A stretch of DNA of 36,511 nucleotides. It comes from a virus. Below are positions 20,920 to 28,235 of the stretch, in pieces. The notes beneath the pieces are model-generated. The model was not told the origin of the DNA. It made no database searches and saw only the letters and a list, made by a program, of their open reading frames with translations. Within the stretch, counting starts at the first letter, position 1, and the number at the start of each line of letters is the position of its first letter. The position numbers and the translations under genes are program-made. The stretch is from IMG/VR virus record IMGVR_UViG_3300027782_000183, positions 1-36,511 of that record. One strand, 5' to 3'.

Positions 20920-22415
20920 TGAGAGCAAGGGAATTTCTACTTGAGTATAATACTGCAGAGAGCCAGGACTTGTCACGGATCAGTCGTGCGGTAGCCGACT
21001 ATCTCACGGCAAATCCCAAGGCAATGATATCAGGTAACATAATCAACTTGCGTCAGATCCCAATGCCTGCAATGTCAACTCCTGTGGGGCAAGCACTAGT
21101 TGATGCAATTGAAGTAGCAATGACCGGAGATGCGGGCATAGGCAACAGCCCGCATAGCCTCACAAAGAAATTAGCAACAGCCGATCCTAATTTTAGATTC
21201 AGTGGTGACCCAGGTGTCAGTAAGCCATATACTTTGGCCAGAGACGATGCTGCCAGAGCCCCCGGGCAGGTGGCCAAACCAGTTCAATCAGCTGTGTCCA
21301 CCGGAGGAAAATTACGAATACAATTAAACACACAAGTTCTGCACCTAGGCAATTCCACAGGTCGGTTTGCGCTTCAATCAAGTATGGCTCACGAATTAAA
21401 GCATCAGGCAGATGCTATAAAAGGCATGGATTTAGGTAAACTAAAGAAAAGTATAAGCCGGAACAATTGGTTCAAACGGGCACTTGCTGATTCGGATGAA
21501 TACGAAAAGTCGTTGTTAGATTGGTATAAACGAAATCTTGACGATGCGGTGCAGAGAGTGGATCCAACAAGAAAAGCAGAAGTGGACCGCCTGTTCCAAC
21601 AGAGCTGGGACAAACACCAAGCTGACATTGCCAACAAAAAAAAGTCATACAATCCAAAACTCCCTGTAGAATACAACCGTAAAGTTTATCTAGGTGACCC
21701 CACGGAGGTCAGTGCAAGATTTGAGGAAGCAATGGGAGACGTTGCCAAGAATATAAAAAAAACAACCACTAACGATGAAATAATCCCTCTCATCAAGGAA
21801 TCGTTTAAAAAGTTTGACTTGTATGATACAACATCCCCAACCGGGTGGGAAGATGCACAAAAAAATCCTGCGTTTAAAAAACTGTTGACCAATTCGTATA
21901 AATTGATACAAGCCGAGATCGCTAATCCAGTGATAGGTACTAACGCACAGTATTCATTGAGTAGAAGAATTTTTGTAGGATTGATGGATGCAGTAAAATT
22001 CGTCGGCAGTGAGTTTTATGATATGTTCCGGTACGCAGCCAACATGATTCCCAAAGCCATATCCGAACCTGTGGCCGCAGCGGCAGGCAAGGCCATGTCA
22101 GCAGCGGCTCCTTTTGTTCGCGCAGCGGCTCCTGTTGTTCGTGCAGCCACAAGCCTGCCAGTGGCATTGGCCACGCAGACAGATAATCTAGGCCCTGTAG
22201 TTCCTGACGAAGGACCATACGCCGGAAGCGACTTGGACATGACAGGCCGACCATGGACACCCCAAACTATAAACTCATACAATAAAGGAATAAAATTCTA
22301 CAAAGAGTGGGAACCATGGACTCCCGAAAACAAAGGCATGTTCCAACGCGAAGTAGACAAACTGATAGCCAAAGGCATCACAGGTGAAGATTTAAGAAAG
22401 TATCTCAAACTATGA
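20919..22415 (+). CDS. Capsid-targeted-like putative zincin metallopeptidase (HELKH)
   Basis: ATG 20919 overlaps the preceding stop and gives MRAREFLLE-Y, the internal-protein tag. At residues 158-162 lies HELKH, in the context SSMAHELKHQADA, a typical HExxH zinc-binding helix. Glu residues around 263-270 (TEVSARFEEA) are candidates for the third ligand. The central part is helical and charged. About residues 385-425 form an Ala/Pro/Val-rich segment with a 21-base tandem repeat (AAAPFVR, AAAPVVR), likely a linker, and the C-terminus is a small helical domain ending DLRKYLKL. No membrane segment is evident. Substrate unknown. If packaged and injected it could cut host proteins or act on peptidoglycan crosslinks. 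Confidence 0.65.
   Translation: MRAREFLLEYNTAESQDLSRISRAVADYLTANPKAMISGNIINLRQIPMPAMSTPVGQALVDAIEVAMTGDAGIGNSPHSLTKKLATADPNFRFSGDPGVSKPYTLARDDAARAPGQVAKPVQSAVSTGGKLRIQLNTQVLHLGNSTGRFALQSSMAHELKHQADAIKGMDLGKLKKSISRNNWFKRALADSDEYEKSLLDWYKRNLDDAVQRVDPTRKAEVDRLFQQSWDKHQADIANKKKSYNPKLPVEYNRKVYLGDPTEVSARFEEAMGDVAKNIKKTTTNDEIIPLIKESFKKFDLYDTTSPTGWEDAQKNPAFKKLLTNSYKLIQAEIANPVIGTNAQYSLSRRIFVGLMDAVKFVGSEFYDMFRYAANMIPKAISEPVAAAAGKAMSAAAPFVRAAAPVVRAATSLPVALATQTDNLGPVVPDEGPYAGSDLDMTGRPWTPQTINSYNKGIKFYKEWEPWTPENKGMFQREVDKLIAKGITGEDLRKYLKL
22101..22142 (+). repeat. Two tandem 21-base units encoding AAAPxVR
   Basis: GCAGCGGCTCCTTTTGTTCG and GCAGCGGCTCCTGTTGTTCG, each followed by one base, lie back to back in frame. 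A partial third copy begins at 22143. They extend the Ala/Pro/Val linker of the metallopeptidase-like protein. Confidence 0.7.
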
Positions 22416-22615
22416 GAGCCAGAGAATTCCTCCGCGAAGAATTACTTACAGGATTCCATGTGTATGGTGCGTCTGTGCGGGTGAAAAATCCCGCGTATAC
22501 TACCAGTGTAGATGTGGCCATATTTGCCAAATCACCAGCCATGGCTCGATTGCTACTGCAAGCTCAATATGGCAAAGACAGCATAGTGACCAATGTGCAT
22601 AGGATAGACGAATGA
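22412..22615 (+). CDS. Small capsid-targeted-like protein, 67 residues
   Basis: The tag MRAREFLRE-E is identical for its first seven residues to that of the preceding protein. The mature part, about 58 residues, predicts strand-strand-helix-strand: FHVYGASVRV, TTSVDVAIFA, SPAMARLLLQAQYG, SIVTNVHRIDE. This compact alpha/beta layout with a long helix after two strands resembles small single-domain phage proteins, but no family is recognised. Start and stop overlap both neighbours by ATGA, so it is translated in the same tightly coupled chain. It is of the size of the small T4 internal proteins. Confidence 0.7.
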   Translation: MRAREFLREELLTGFHVYGASVRVKNPAYTTSVDVAIFAKSPAMARLLLQAQYGKDSIVTNVHRIDE

Positions 22616-23091
22616 GAGCACAAGAATTCATCACTGAACTAAAGATAGACAACAAGCATGGACTGGGTGCTGTGCCGCACAATGCTGATGTCGATTACTT
22701 TGGCTTACGCACGGTCATGCGACCCAGCACATTCCTCAAACTCAGTTTGCCCTTGGACAAGAACAGTCCCGACGAACGCGAAACCATCAATCATCTAAAG
22801 AAGCAGATCAACGATCAAGGATTTGGAGCACCATTCCTTACTATCGCAGTGCCACAGGAGTGGGAAGACGGTGACTTCAGCATGGAAGCCAAGGTGCGTG
22901 ATCATGACGGGCGACACAGGATGTATGCCATACAAGAAGAAAACAATGATGCACCTGTGGAAACACACATATTCATTCCGCACTTCCGCCGCAGAGACAT
23001 CACTGATCCTATCATCAAGCAGTTACGCAATGGTGTGTTGAGTCAGAATGGGCACTTCATAGGTGGTCCGATATTTGGAGATGCTAAATGA
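22612..23091 (+). CDS. Capsid-targeted-like protein with ParB/Srx-type DGRHR motif
   Basis: The tag is MRAQEFITE-L. The body begins with a block containing GLGAVPHNADVDYFG and a strand-rich segment (PFLTIAVP). It then has DHDGRHRMYAIQE with DGRHR at residues 99-103, followed by PVETHIFI. A D-G-x-H-R loop followed by a helix is the signature of ParB/sulfiredoxin-fold domains, which bind CTP or ATP and in some members act as nucleases or phosphotransferases. The similar DGAHR module occurs in the giant protein at 1888-1892. No helix-turn-helix for DNA binding is seen, so it is not a classical partition protein. Overlaps both neighbours by ATGA. Confidence 0.7.
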   Translation: MRAQEFITELKIDNKHGLGAVPHNADVDYFGLRTVMRPSTFLKLSLPLDKNSPDERETINHLKKQINDQGFGAPFLTIAVPQEWEDGDFSMEAKVRDHDGRHRMYAIQEENNDAPVETHIFIPHFRRRDITDPIIKQLRNGVLSQNGHFIGGPIFGDAK

Positions 23092-24335
23092 GAGCAAGAG
23101 AATTTATACGTGAAGAAGTTATAAAAGCCGACATAGATTGGCAACAATGGGCCGCGTCCATGGCCCTGGCGGCCATTGAGCAAGATTTACCTAGAGGTTT
23201 AGACGCTATCATGTATCTCGGAATCATAGGAGATCCTAGCGGACTAAACATGGAGGTAAGATTAAACCGTCCTGCAAACATAGGGTTGGACTTTAGTAAA
23301 CAAGGTCAAGGTTATCTCTCGGGTAGTGCTGTAGGTCAACATTTTATAGGTGGCGTAGGCATCGCGCAGAACGGAGACCCAGATTCAGTAAAAGATTATG
23401 ATATACTGCTAAATTTTAATGGTGACTCAGTTGACAAGTGGGTAAAGAAAGAAAATATGTACAGCACCTGGATAGGCCACGAACTACAACACCGAGGTAT
23501 GGAAATAGTAGCAAATATCGGCGCTATCCAGGATAAAATACCTGAAAGATCAAAATTTGTTTTTCAGAACGGCAACCGATGGAGGACACAAATACCAGAG
23601 ATAGGGTTCGATGCCAAAAAACTCGACACGTCAAAAGGGGACTACAGAGCCTCTCGAGCGGTCAGCGATTCCCACTTAGAACACATGTTATTATATTCTC
23701 TGTTTCCTTCAAAATCATCTTTAGATAATCCCCATAGTCCACAGTATGCAGAACAGGTGAAGAAATATAGACAAATATATTTTGATATAGAAGGTGCTGC
23801 CAGGGCCTATGTATTGAGTTATCCTATTCCTCCAGGTTCGTTGGCAGCTCTAAGAAACGAACTTGAGGGCAAGGCTCCTGACGGCTACAAGTTGGTGATT
23901 GGTAAGGATCTAAGAGGTAGACCAACGTATGCATTACAATCAGAAAACCCAGCAGCGGTACAGGCAGCAGCAGCAATAGCAGCAACACCAGCAACGGTAG
24001 CAACCGCAGCGAAACCAGCAACCGCAGCGAAACCAGCAACACCAGCAACCGCAGAAAAGCCAGTAGCAACAGCAGCAGCAACAGCAGCGCCAGCAGCGCC
24101 AGCAGCACCAACAGCACCAACAGCACCAACAGCGCCAGCAGCAGCAGAAAAGCCAACAGCAGCGACAACACCAAAAACTTACACAGTACAACGCGGTGAC
24201 ATCCTGGGTCGTATAGCTCAAAGATTCTACAAGGGTCGATTGAGTGATTTACTTCGAGCCAATCCGCAATTTACTTCCAATGGTCGTAATCCCAATTTGA
24301 TATTCCCCGGTGATAAAGTCATCATCCCAGACTAA
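23088..24335 (+). CDS. Capsid-targeted-like putative metallopeptidase with LysM domain
   Basis: The tag MRAREFIRE-E is followed by an N-terminal domain with WIGHELQHRGMEI, an HExxH zinc site at residues 131-135. About residues 285-362 are a long Ala/Thr/Pro/Lys linker. The C-terminus (about 364-415, KTYTVQRGDILGRIAQRFYKG ending FPGDKVIIPD) is a clear LysM domain, which binds N-acetylglucosamine-containing peptidoglycan. The combination suggests a virion-carried protein that reaches the cell wall and may cut peptides there. The zinc enzyme role is inferred from the motif alone. The start overlaps the upstream stop (ATGA). Confidence 0.75.
   Translation: MRAREFIREEVIKADIDWQQWAASMALAAIEQDLPRGLDAIMYLGIIGDPSGLNMEVRLNRPANIGLDFSKQGQGYLSGSAVGQHFIGGVGIAQNGDPDSVKDYDILLNFNGDSVDKWVKKENMYSTWIGHELQHRGMEIVANIGAIQDKIPERSKFVFQNGNRWRTQIPEIGFDAKKLDTSKGDYRASRAVSDSHLEHMLLYSLFPSKSSLDNPHSPQYAEQVKKYRQIYFDIEGAARAYVLSYPIPPGSLAALRNELEGKAPDGYKLVIGKDLRGRPTYALQSENPAAVQAAAAIAATPATVATAAKPATAAKPATPATAEKPVATAAATAAPAAPAAPTAPTAPTAPAAAEKPTAATTPKTYTVQRGDILGRIAQRFYKGRLSDLLRANPQFTSNGRNPNLIFPGDKVIIPD
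23947..24172 (+). repeat. Low-complexity Ala/Thr/Pro-coding repeat region
   Basis: The region is built from GCAGCA, ACAGCACCA, GCAGCGCCA and AAACCAGCAACCGCAGCG-type short repeats that encode an Ala/Thr/Pro linker with AEKP spacers. The AACCGCAGCGAAACCAGC segment occurs twice in tandem. The composition differs from the neighbouring gene body and is likely to expand or contract by slippage. Confidence 0.85.
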
Positions 24336-24350
24336 ACAAGAGAATACACT

Positions 24351-24905
24351 ATGAGATCACAAGAATTTGTCACTGAAGGCGGGAAAGCCGAGCCCGGACC
24401 AACCGACGCCCGCAAATGGGCGCCAGATCAGCCTGTGCCTGTCGGATGGTTGCAAGCGTGGAAAGGTGATGCACGTACTGGCGAAGTAGAAACTCTGCCC
24501 CTTTCTTTTAATCCAAATGGACAAATGACCAAACTATTGTCTGCATACAAATGGGCGAGAGATAAAAAACTGCTACCTGTGATACCGCCTGAAATTTGGG
24601 CAATGTTGGCAATGGTCGAAGGCAGAGAAGATTTTGGATACAACGGCCTGGTGCTCGACAATCGTCCTCAACAACGAAAGTTTTTGGATCAAGTGGTGCA
24701 GGCAGGAATGACTGACTATTTAAATCAGTATTGGATTGCCTTCTTGCATGAGAAAATCGCAACGGCTCAGCGAACAGGCATACCATTTTATCGAGTATGG
24801 AATGGCTCGTCGATGTATCAAGCACGGTTTAATGCACAAGCCGACGCTTTAAAAAATCCTAAAAATAAACCATTCTTAGATTGGTTCAAACAACAATTGG
24901 CATAA
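24351..24905 (+). CDS. Capsid-targeted-like protein of unknown function
   Basis: The tag is MRSQEFVTE-G, with valine at the cleavage-site position where the others have Ile or Leu. The rest is helical and Trp-rich: DARKWAPDQPVPVGWLQAWKG, LLSAYKWARDKK, PPEIWAMLAMVEGREDFGYNG (about 84-104), then long helices to the end (PFLDWFKQQLA). The WAMLAMVEGREDFGYNG stretch has a lysozyme- or transglycosylase-like feel (catalytic-type Glu near a G-x-x-x-F-G-Y loop) but I cannot support a family. Its neighbours, a LysM protein and peptidoglycan-binding proteins, make a wall-related role plausible. A 15-base gap separates it from the upstream gene. Confidence 0.6.
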   Translation: MRSQEFVTEGGKAEPGPTDARKWAPDQPVPVGWLQAWKGDARTGEVETLPLSFNPNGQMTKLLSAYKWARDKKLLPVIPPEIWAMLAMVEGREDFGYNGLVLDNRPQQRKFLDQVVQAGMTDYLNQYWIAFLHEKIATAQRTGIPFYRVWNGSSMYQARFNAQADALKNPKNKPFLDWFKQQLA

Positions 24906-24909
24906 TATT

Positions 24910-25113
24910 ATGAGAGCACGAGAATTTACACGTAAGAAAAAGCCCGAACCACAAGAGCTAGATGAACTGAGCTTTCTAGGGTCACCCTGCACCAAGGATT
25001 GTTCCGGGCACAGAGCAGGATATTCGTGGTCTAAAGCCCGTGGCAACCGCACAGCAATGAGCCACAGCAACAGTTTCAACAATGGAGCAAGATTGGCCAG
25101 TCAGGGCAAATAG
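24910..25113 (+). CDS. Small basic protein with degenerate capsid-targeting-like start
   Basis: The N-terminus MRAREFTRKKKPEP keeps the MRAREF part of the tag but has lost the xxE cleavage residue. The rest (residues 25-67: SPCTKDCSGHRAGYSWSKARG..., SHSNSFNNGARLAS) is a short motif with CxxxC and His residues that I recall as common in T4-like phages, often as one module in larger proteins. It is basic and small and may bind nucleic acid. Loss of the site raises the question whether this protein is packaged uncleaved or is a degenerate copy. Confidence 0.65.
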   Translation: MRAREFTRKKKPEPQELDELSFLGSPCTKDCSGHRAGYSWSKARGNRTAMSHSNSFNNGARLASQGK

Positions 25114-25121
25114 AATAAATA
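25114..25121 (+). promoter_or_regulatory. T4-type late promoter-like motif AATAAATA
   Basis: AATAAATA, one mismatch from TATAAATA, lies in the 38-base gap just after a stop codon and 30 bases before the ATG at 25152. That gene has an AGGA ribosome-binding site at normal spacing. It is the best-placed late promoter candidate inside the tagged-gene array. Confidence 0.5.
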
Positions 25122-25151
25122 AAGAATGGATCACACTCTGAGGAACATTTT

Positions 25152-26753
25152 ATGAGATTAAAAGAATTTATCAAAGAAGCAGGGCGCAACGGCAGCAATG
25201 AATTTGACGCAGCACCCGGGGCTGCGCCTGCACAAACACCCGATTGGTTGAAAAAAGTTGGCAATTATCTCGGAAACAAAATAGGCCTTAAAGAACCTGT
25301 TTCTCTAGAACCCGGCGCACTACCAGTGGAACCAAAAAAATCTACTTACACAGGCATTGATCCTATAGTAAGACAACAAGCAGGACTTCCACCTGCTACT
25401 CATCAGGAGATTGATGCGTACATGAAAGCCAATCCTCCTGTAGTCGGTAATCTAGTCGGTCGTGATGGAAAACCTGTGCTCAGTGGTGGCGCTCTAGAAC
25501 TAGAACGAGCTGCTAGAGAAGCAGCACCAAGAGAGTTTTACCCTCCGCTTGAAAAAGCAGCAGTGCCGCCAGCACCGGCAGCTGGTATGAGTGATGCTGA
25601 AATCGCCGCCAACGCACAACGAATTAAAACTCCTAGAGAACAAGGCAATTATCTTAACAAGGATTTTGATGATCGTTCATTTGATAGGAGTCCAGTTGCA
25701 CCCGGTGGATCCGAAGCACCGAAAACAAAGGTCGCTGCACCATCCAGCGCAACCGTGCAGGGGGGTGCGGCAGGTGCAGACAGCCGCCTTTCAAAGGCAC
25801 CGCCCGTAGCAGTAACACAACCAATTTCAACAACAACAATAAAAACAGAACCAATCGCCGCGGTTGACGTCGATCAAACAGACGCCAACGGTCGAAAATT
25901 AAATCGTCTCACAGGAAAAGTTGACGGTGAAAATACCGAGCAAGATGATGCTGCACTAGCAAGAATCAAAGACTTGTCTCAAGATCCTAAATTAGATACA
26001 AGCAAAGCAAAATCAGGAGACCAAACTGTTAACATCGGTGGTAAAAGCGGAGACGCAGACGCTGATGTCGGCCCTGTAGTGGAACCTAATAAAGATCAAA
26101 AGAAAAAACCCAGTGATACAAAATCATCAGTCAACGGGGGAATCAACATAAGTCCAACCGTGTGGGCATATGCCATCAACATGGGACTTATCCAAAACGG
26201 CAAATTAGATATTGAAAGAATCAAAAAATTCCAAAGGTCTCAAAGCATCGAGGACGACGGCATCATTGGAAAAGATACTTCCAATGCTATCCTGTCTGTT
26301 GGAAATGCCTATCGGGGTGCAGGAACAGGTCGTGGTGATTCGGGCAATCCCGGAGGTACACCAATCAATGTAGATATGCCAAAACAGATAGGATATGTAG
26401 AGCCGTTGCCCGGTGTCAAAGACAGCAAGGGTCGCCAAGTATGGAAAAAGGCCGACGGCGTTCTTGCAGGATTTGATCCGTATGAACGCAGGATGTATCG
26501 CATAGGTAATGTATATAAATTGATGCGAGATCCTAACGCCGGGGCAGAGACCGGCAATGGCAAGCTACAGCCCATTGGCAAAACCCACGAGGGACTCACC
26601 ATATATCGATATGCCAACGGCAGATTCGGAGCATGGGATGCAGACAATCGAAAGATGATACCCATAGACGCACCAGCATCGCAAGCAACTGTTGCAAAAG
26701 AATCTTCTGATATGCAACGCATGAGATTACTGGCAGGATTGACTGGAAAATAA
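25152..26753 (+). CDS. Capsid-targeted-like protein with peptidoglycan-binding domain
   Basis: The tag MRLKEFIKE-A is followed by a long disordered region (about residues 12-325) rich in Ala, Pro, Gly, Asp and Lys. Around residues 330-390, GGINISPTVWAYAINMG and IKKFQRSQSIEDDGIIGKDT match the PG_binding_1 pattern (helix bundle with F-Q-x-x-x-x-x-x-D-G-I-x-G). A C-terminal region of about 120 residues has repeated short strands and Trp/Tyr residues. The end, ESSDMQRMRLLAGL, resembles C-termini I recall from other phage internal proteins. It would bind the cell wall. No catalytic domain is recognised. A late-promoter-like motif and ribosome-binding site precede it. Confidence 0.7.
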   Translation: MRLKEFIKEAGRNGSNEFDAAPGAAPAQTPDWLKKVGNYLGNKIGLKEPVSLEPGALPVEPKKSTYTGIDPIVRQQAGLPPATHQEIDAYMKANPPVVGNLVGRDGKPVLSGGALELERAAREAAPREFYPPLEKAAVPPAPAAGMSDAEIAANAQRIKTPREQGNYLNKDFDDRSFDRSPVAPGGSEAPKTKVAAPSSATVQGGAAGADSRLSKAPPVAVTQPISTTTIKTEPIAAVDVDQTDANGRKLNRLTGKVDGENTEQDDAALARIKDLSQDPKLDTSKAKSGDQTVNIGGKSGDADADVGPVVEPNKDQKKKPSDTKSSVNGGINISPTVWAYAINMGLIQNGKLDIERIKKFQRSQSIEDDGIIGKDTSNAILSVGNAYRGAGTGRGDSGNPGGTPINVDMPKQIGYVEPLPGVKDSKGRQVWKKADGVLAGFDPYERRMYRIGNVYKLMRDPNAGAETGNGKLQPIGKTHEGLTIYRYANGRFGAWDADNRKMIPIDAPASQATVAKESSDMQRMRLLAGLTGK

Positions 26754-26754
26754 T

Positions 26755-27516
26755 ATGAAATCATTTGAATTTTTATCTGAGGCTCCTTCATTTACTCCAG
26801 GTGGTGATGCTAAACGCACATCTGGTAATATCCCCAACAGTCGATCAATGAAATGGATTATTCGAGATATAATTACTGTAGGTCCCGACGATACATTAGA
26901 AAATATCTGTAGAGATTACGACACCACACCCGAAGGGCTCGCATGGTTAAATCCTGGACTAGATCTGAAAACTTTCAAGCCAGGAACATTTCTAAGAGTG
27001 CGTGGTGATAATCCCAATGGGGACAAAACACCAACAGTTAAAAAAGTTGACAAACAACCATCAAAAGGCGGCGGAGCATCGGGTAATGCAAAAACCGCAT
27101 TGGATTACTTCATCCAGCAAGGATGGACACCAGAACAAGCAGCAGGTATCGTGGCCAATCTTCAAGCAGAATCATATGATCGAATCGATCCTGCCGCAGT
27201 AGGAGACGCTGGTAAAGGATATGGTATTGCACAGTGGCATGGCTCTAGACAAAGAGACTTTGAACGGGTTATGGGCAAACCTCTCAAAGGATCTGGCTTG
27301 GAAGATCAATTGAAATTTGTTCAATGGGAACTCACCGATCCTAAATCCACCGAACGTCGTTCAGGAGCTCGTTTAAAAGCAGCCAAAACAGCCGCCGAAG
27401 CTGCTGCAATAATAGATCAATATTATGAACGCAGCAGTGGAATCCATAGACAAAAGCGCATAAAGTTCGCACAGAATCTAGTGCCCGGTAATCAACTAGC
27501 TGAGCCGAGGCCATAA
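26755..27516 (+). CDS. Capsid-targeted-like lysozyme (phage tail lysozyme type) with LysM-like segment
   Basis: The tag is MKSFEFLSE-A. About residues 36-82 (IITVGPDDTLENICRDYDT ending FKPGTFLRVRGD) read as a LysM-like repeat. After a Gly/Lys linker, residues about 118-245 match the phage tail lysozyme family: ALDYFIQQGWTPEQAAGIVANLQAES, then YGIAQWHGSRQRDF, and LEDQLKFVQWEL. The Glu of QAES is the likely catalytic acid for cutting glycan strands. A muralytic domain behind an internal-protein tag is unexpected, since such domains are usually on the tail. It could be injected to open the wall during entry. The ATG follows the previous stop after one base. Confidence 0.8.
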   Translation: MKSFEFLSEAPSFTPGGDAKRTSGNIPNSRSMKWIIRDIITVGPDDTLENICRDYDTTPEGLAWLNPGLDLKTFKPGTFLRVRGDNPNGDKTPTVKKVDKQPSKGGGASGNAKTALDYFIQQGWTPEQAAGIVANLQAESYDRIDPAAVGDAGKGYGIAQWHGSRQRDFERVMGKPLKGSGLEDQLKFVQWELTDPKSTERRSGARLKAAKTAAEAAAIIDQYYERSSGIHRQKRIKFAQNLVPGNQLAEPRP

Positions 27517-27713
27517 TGTTGATATTTGAGCTGTTCCAACCACAGACCGAGGGCATGGGTTTCCTGGGTGAAAAAGACGTGGAAGAAGCAGCCAATGCTG
27601 CCCAACAAGCAGCTATCGCTATCGCAATGAAAAAAGCCGGTAAGAAGCCCAAGACAGAAGGCTTGCGAGATCCAGTAGGCATTAAAAAGAAAAACGGGCA
27701 AACTGTGAGATGA
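27516..27713 (+). CDS. Small protein with divergent capsid-targeting-like start
   Basis: The 65-residue product begins MLIFELFQPQTE-GMG, reminiscent of the T4 Alt start (hydrophobic, E-L-F) and of the tags nearby, with a QTE-G site. The middle is an Ala-rich helix (EEAANAAQQAAIAIAMKKAGKK) and the C-terminus is basic (KKKNGQTVR). The start overlaps the lysozyme stop (TAATG), and the stop overlaps the next start (ATGA). Unknown function. The alternating Ala/Gln helix could be an oligomerisation or membrane-interacting segment. Confidence 0.6.
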   Translation: MLIFELFQPQTEGMGFLGEKDVEEAANAAQQAAIAIAMKKAGKKPKTEGLRDPVGIKKKNGQTVR

Positions 27714-28036
27714 ATCGACGAGCGCTTATCATCAAGGCTGACGTATCGGTGAAGTGGAGGGGTGATCCTCCTAGTTATAGAGTATACGTAAATGATGAGA
27801 TGTTTGCGGAACGAACATGGATATGGCGAGAAGAATATCTTGAAGAGATGTTACAAATAGATGCTCCGCCAGGCGAATACAAACTGCGTTGGGAACTGGT
27901 TCCGCCTGCCACAGGAAAGATCACAGTGAAAAACGTAAGGATTGAGCAAAGACCATTTATGTTAGGACGCATATTTGCCATACCTTATGTGAATGTCACA
28001 AAGAATATATTAAGGATCGCCAATGAGAGCACATGA
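27710..28036 (+). CDS. Small beta-rich conserved phage protein
   Basis: The 108-residue protein reads as a beta sandwich: ALIIKADVSVKWRG, SYRVYVNDEMFAERTWIW, EYLEEMLQIDAPPGEYKLRWEL, GKITVKNVRIEQRPF. The pattern (short Trp-rich strands, an EEY acidic turn, a PPGEY hairpin) resembles carbohydrate-binding or adaptor beta sandwiches, and I recall similar proteins in marine T4-like phages without an assigned role. It does not carry the tag. Its start overlaps the upstream stop by ATGA and its end overlaps the following gene by 14 bases. Confidence 0.6.
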   Translation: MNRRALIIKADVSVKWRGDPPSYRVYVNDEMFAERTWIWREEYLEEMLQIDAPPGEYKLRWELVPPATGKITVKNVRIEQRPFMLGRIFAIPYVNVTKNILRIANEST

Positions 28037-28235
28037 AATAATGGAAGATGCAAGTGGCGGTAGCACCGGCTCAGGATCAATAGCACCTGTGAGCCAGGCT
28101 TTAGGCATGCAAACAAGACAAGGCGGATCTATGTTGAGTGGTAAATACACAACGGATCCTACTCCTAATACTCCGAAAGAATACAAAAGGAACAAGCATG
28201 CTCTCAGACAGTTTAAAAACGCTCCTGGCAACTAA
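28023..28235 (+). CDS. Small protein with capsid-targeting-like start
   Basis: MRAHEIMED-A keeps the MRAxE part of the tag with IME as the cleavage-like site. The remaining 60 residues are low in hydrophobics and rich in Gly, Ser, Thr and Pro, with GSIAPVSQALGMQTRQGG and a basic end (KEYKRNKHALRQFKNAPGN). They are probably extended or disordered. The gene overlaps the upstream gene by 14 bases and the Dps start by 38 bases, unusually long overlaps for this phage. Both frames look coding. Function unknown; it may be a short DNA-binding internal protein. Confidence 0.55.
   Translation: MRAHEIMEDASGGSTGSGSIAPVSQALGMQTRQGGSMLSGKYTTDPTPNTPKEYKRNKHALRQFKNAPGN

Noticed and set aside
22612-23091. 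Plasmid/prophage partition (ParB) system
   Set aside because: DGRHR is ParB-like, but there is no helix-turn-helix, no parA neighbour and no parS-like repeat. The tag points to a packaged protein.
23824-24174. Minus-strand reading frame coding a Leu-rich, membrane-like protein
   Set aside because: It is the complement of the Ala/Thr/Pro repeat in the LysM protein gene. Repeats of GCAGCA give Leu/Cys codons on the other strand. No ribosome-binding site or independent support.
28138-28197. Longer N-terminus for the Dps-like protein
   Set aside because: It lies inside the preceding small gene and lacks a ribosome-binding site, while ATG 28198 has AAAGGA and matches Dps length.
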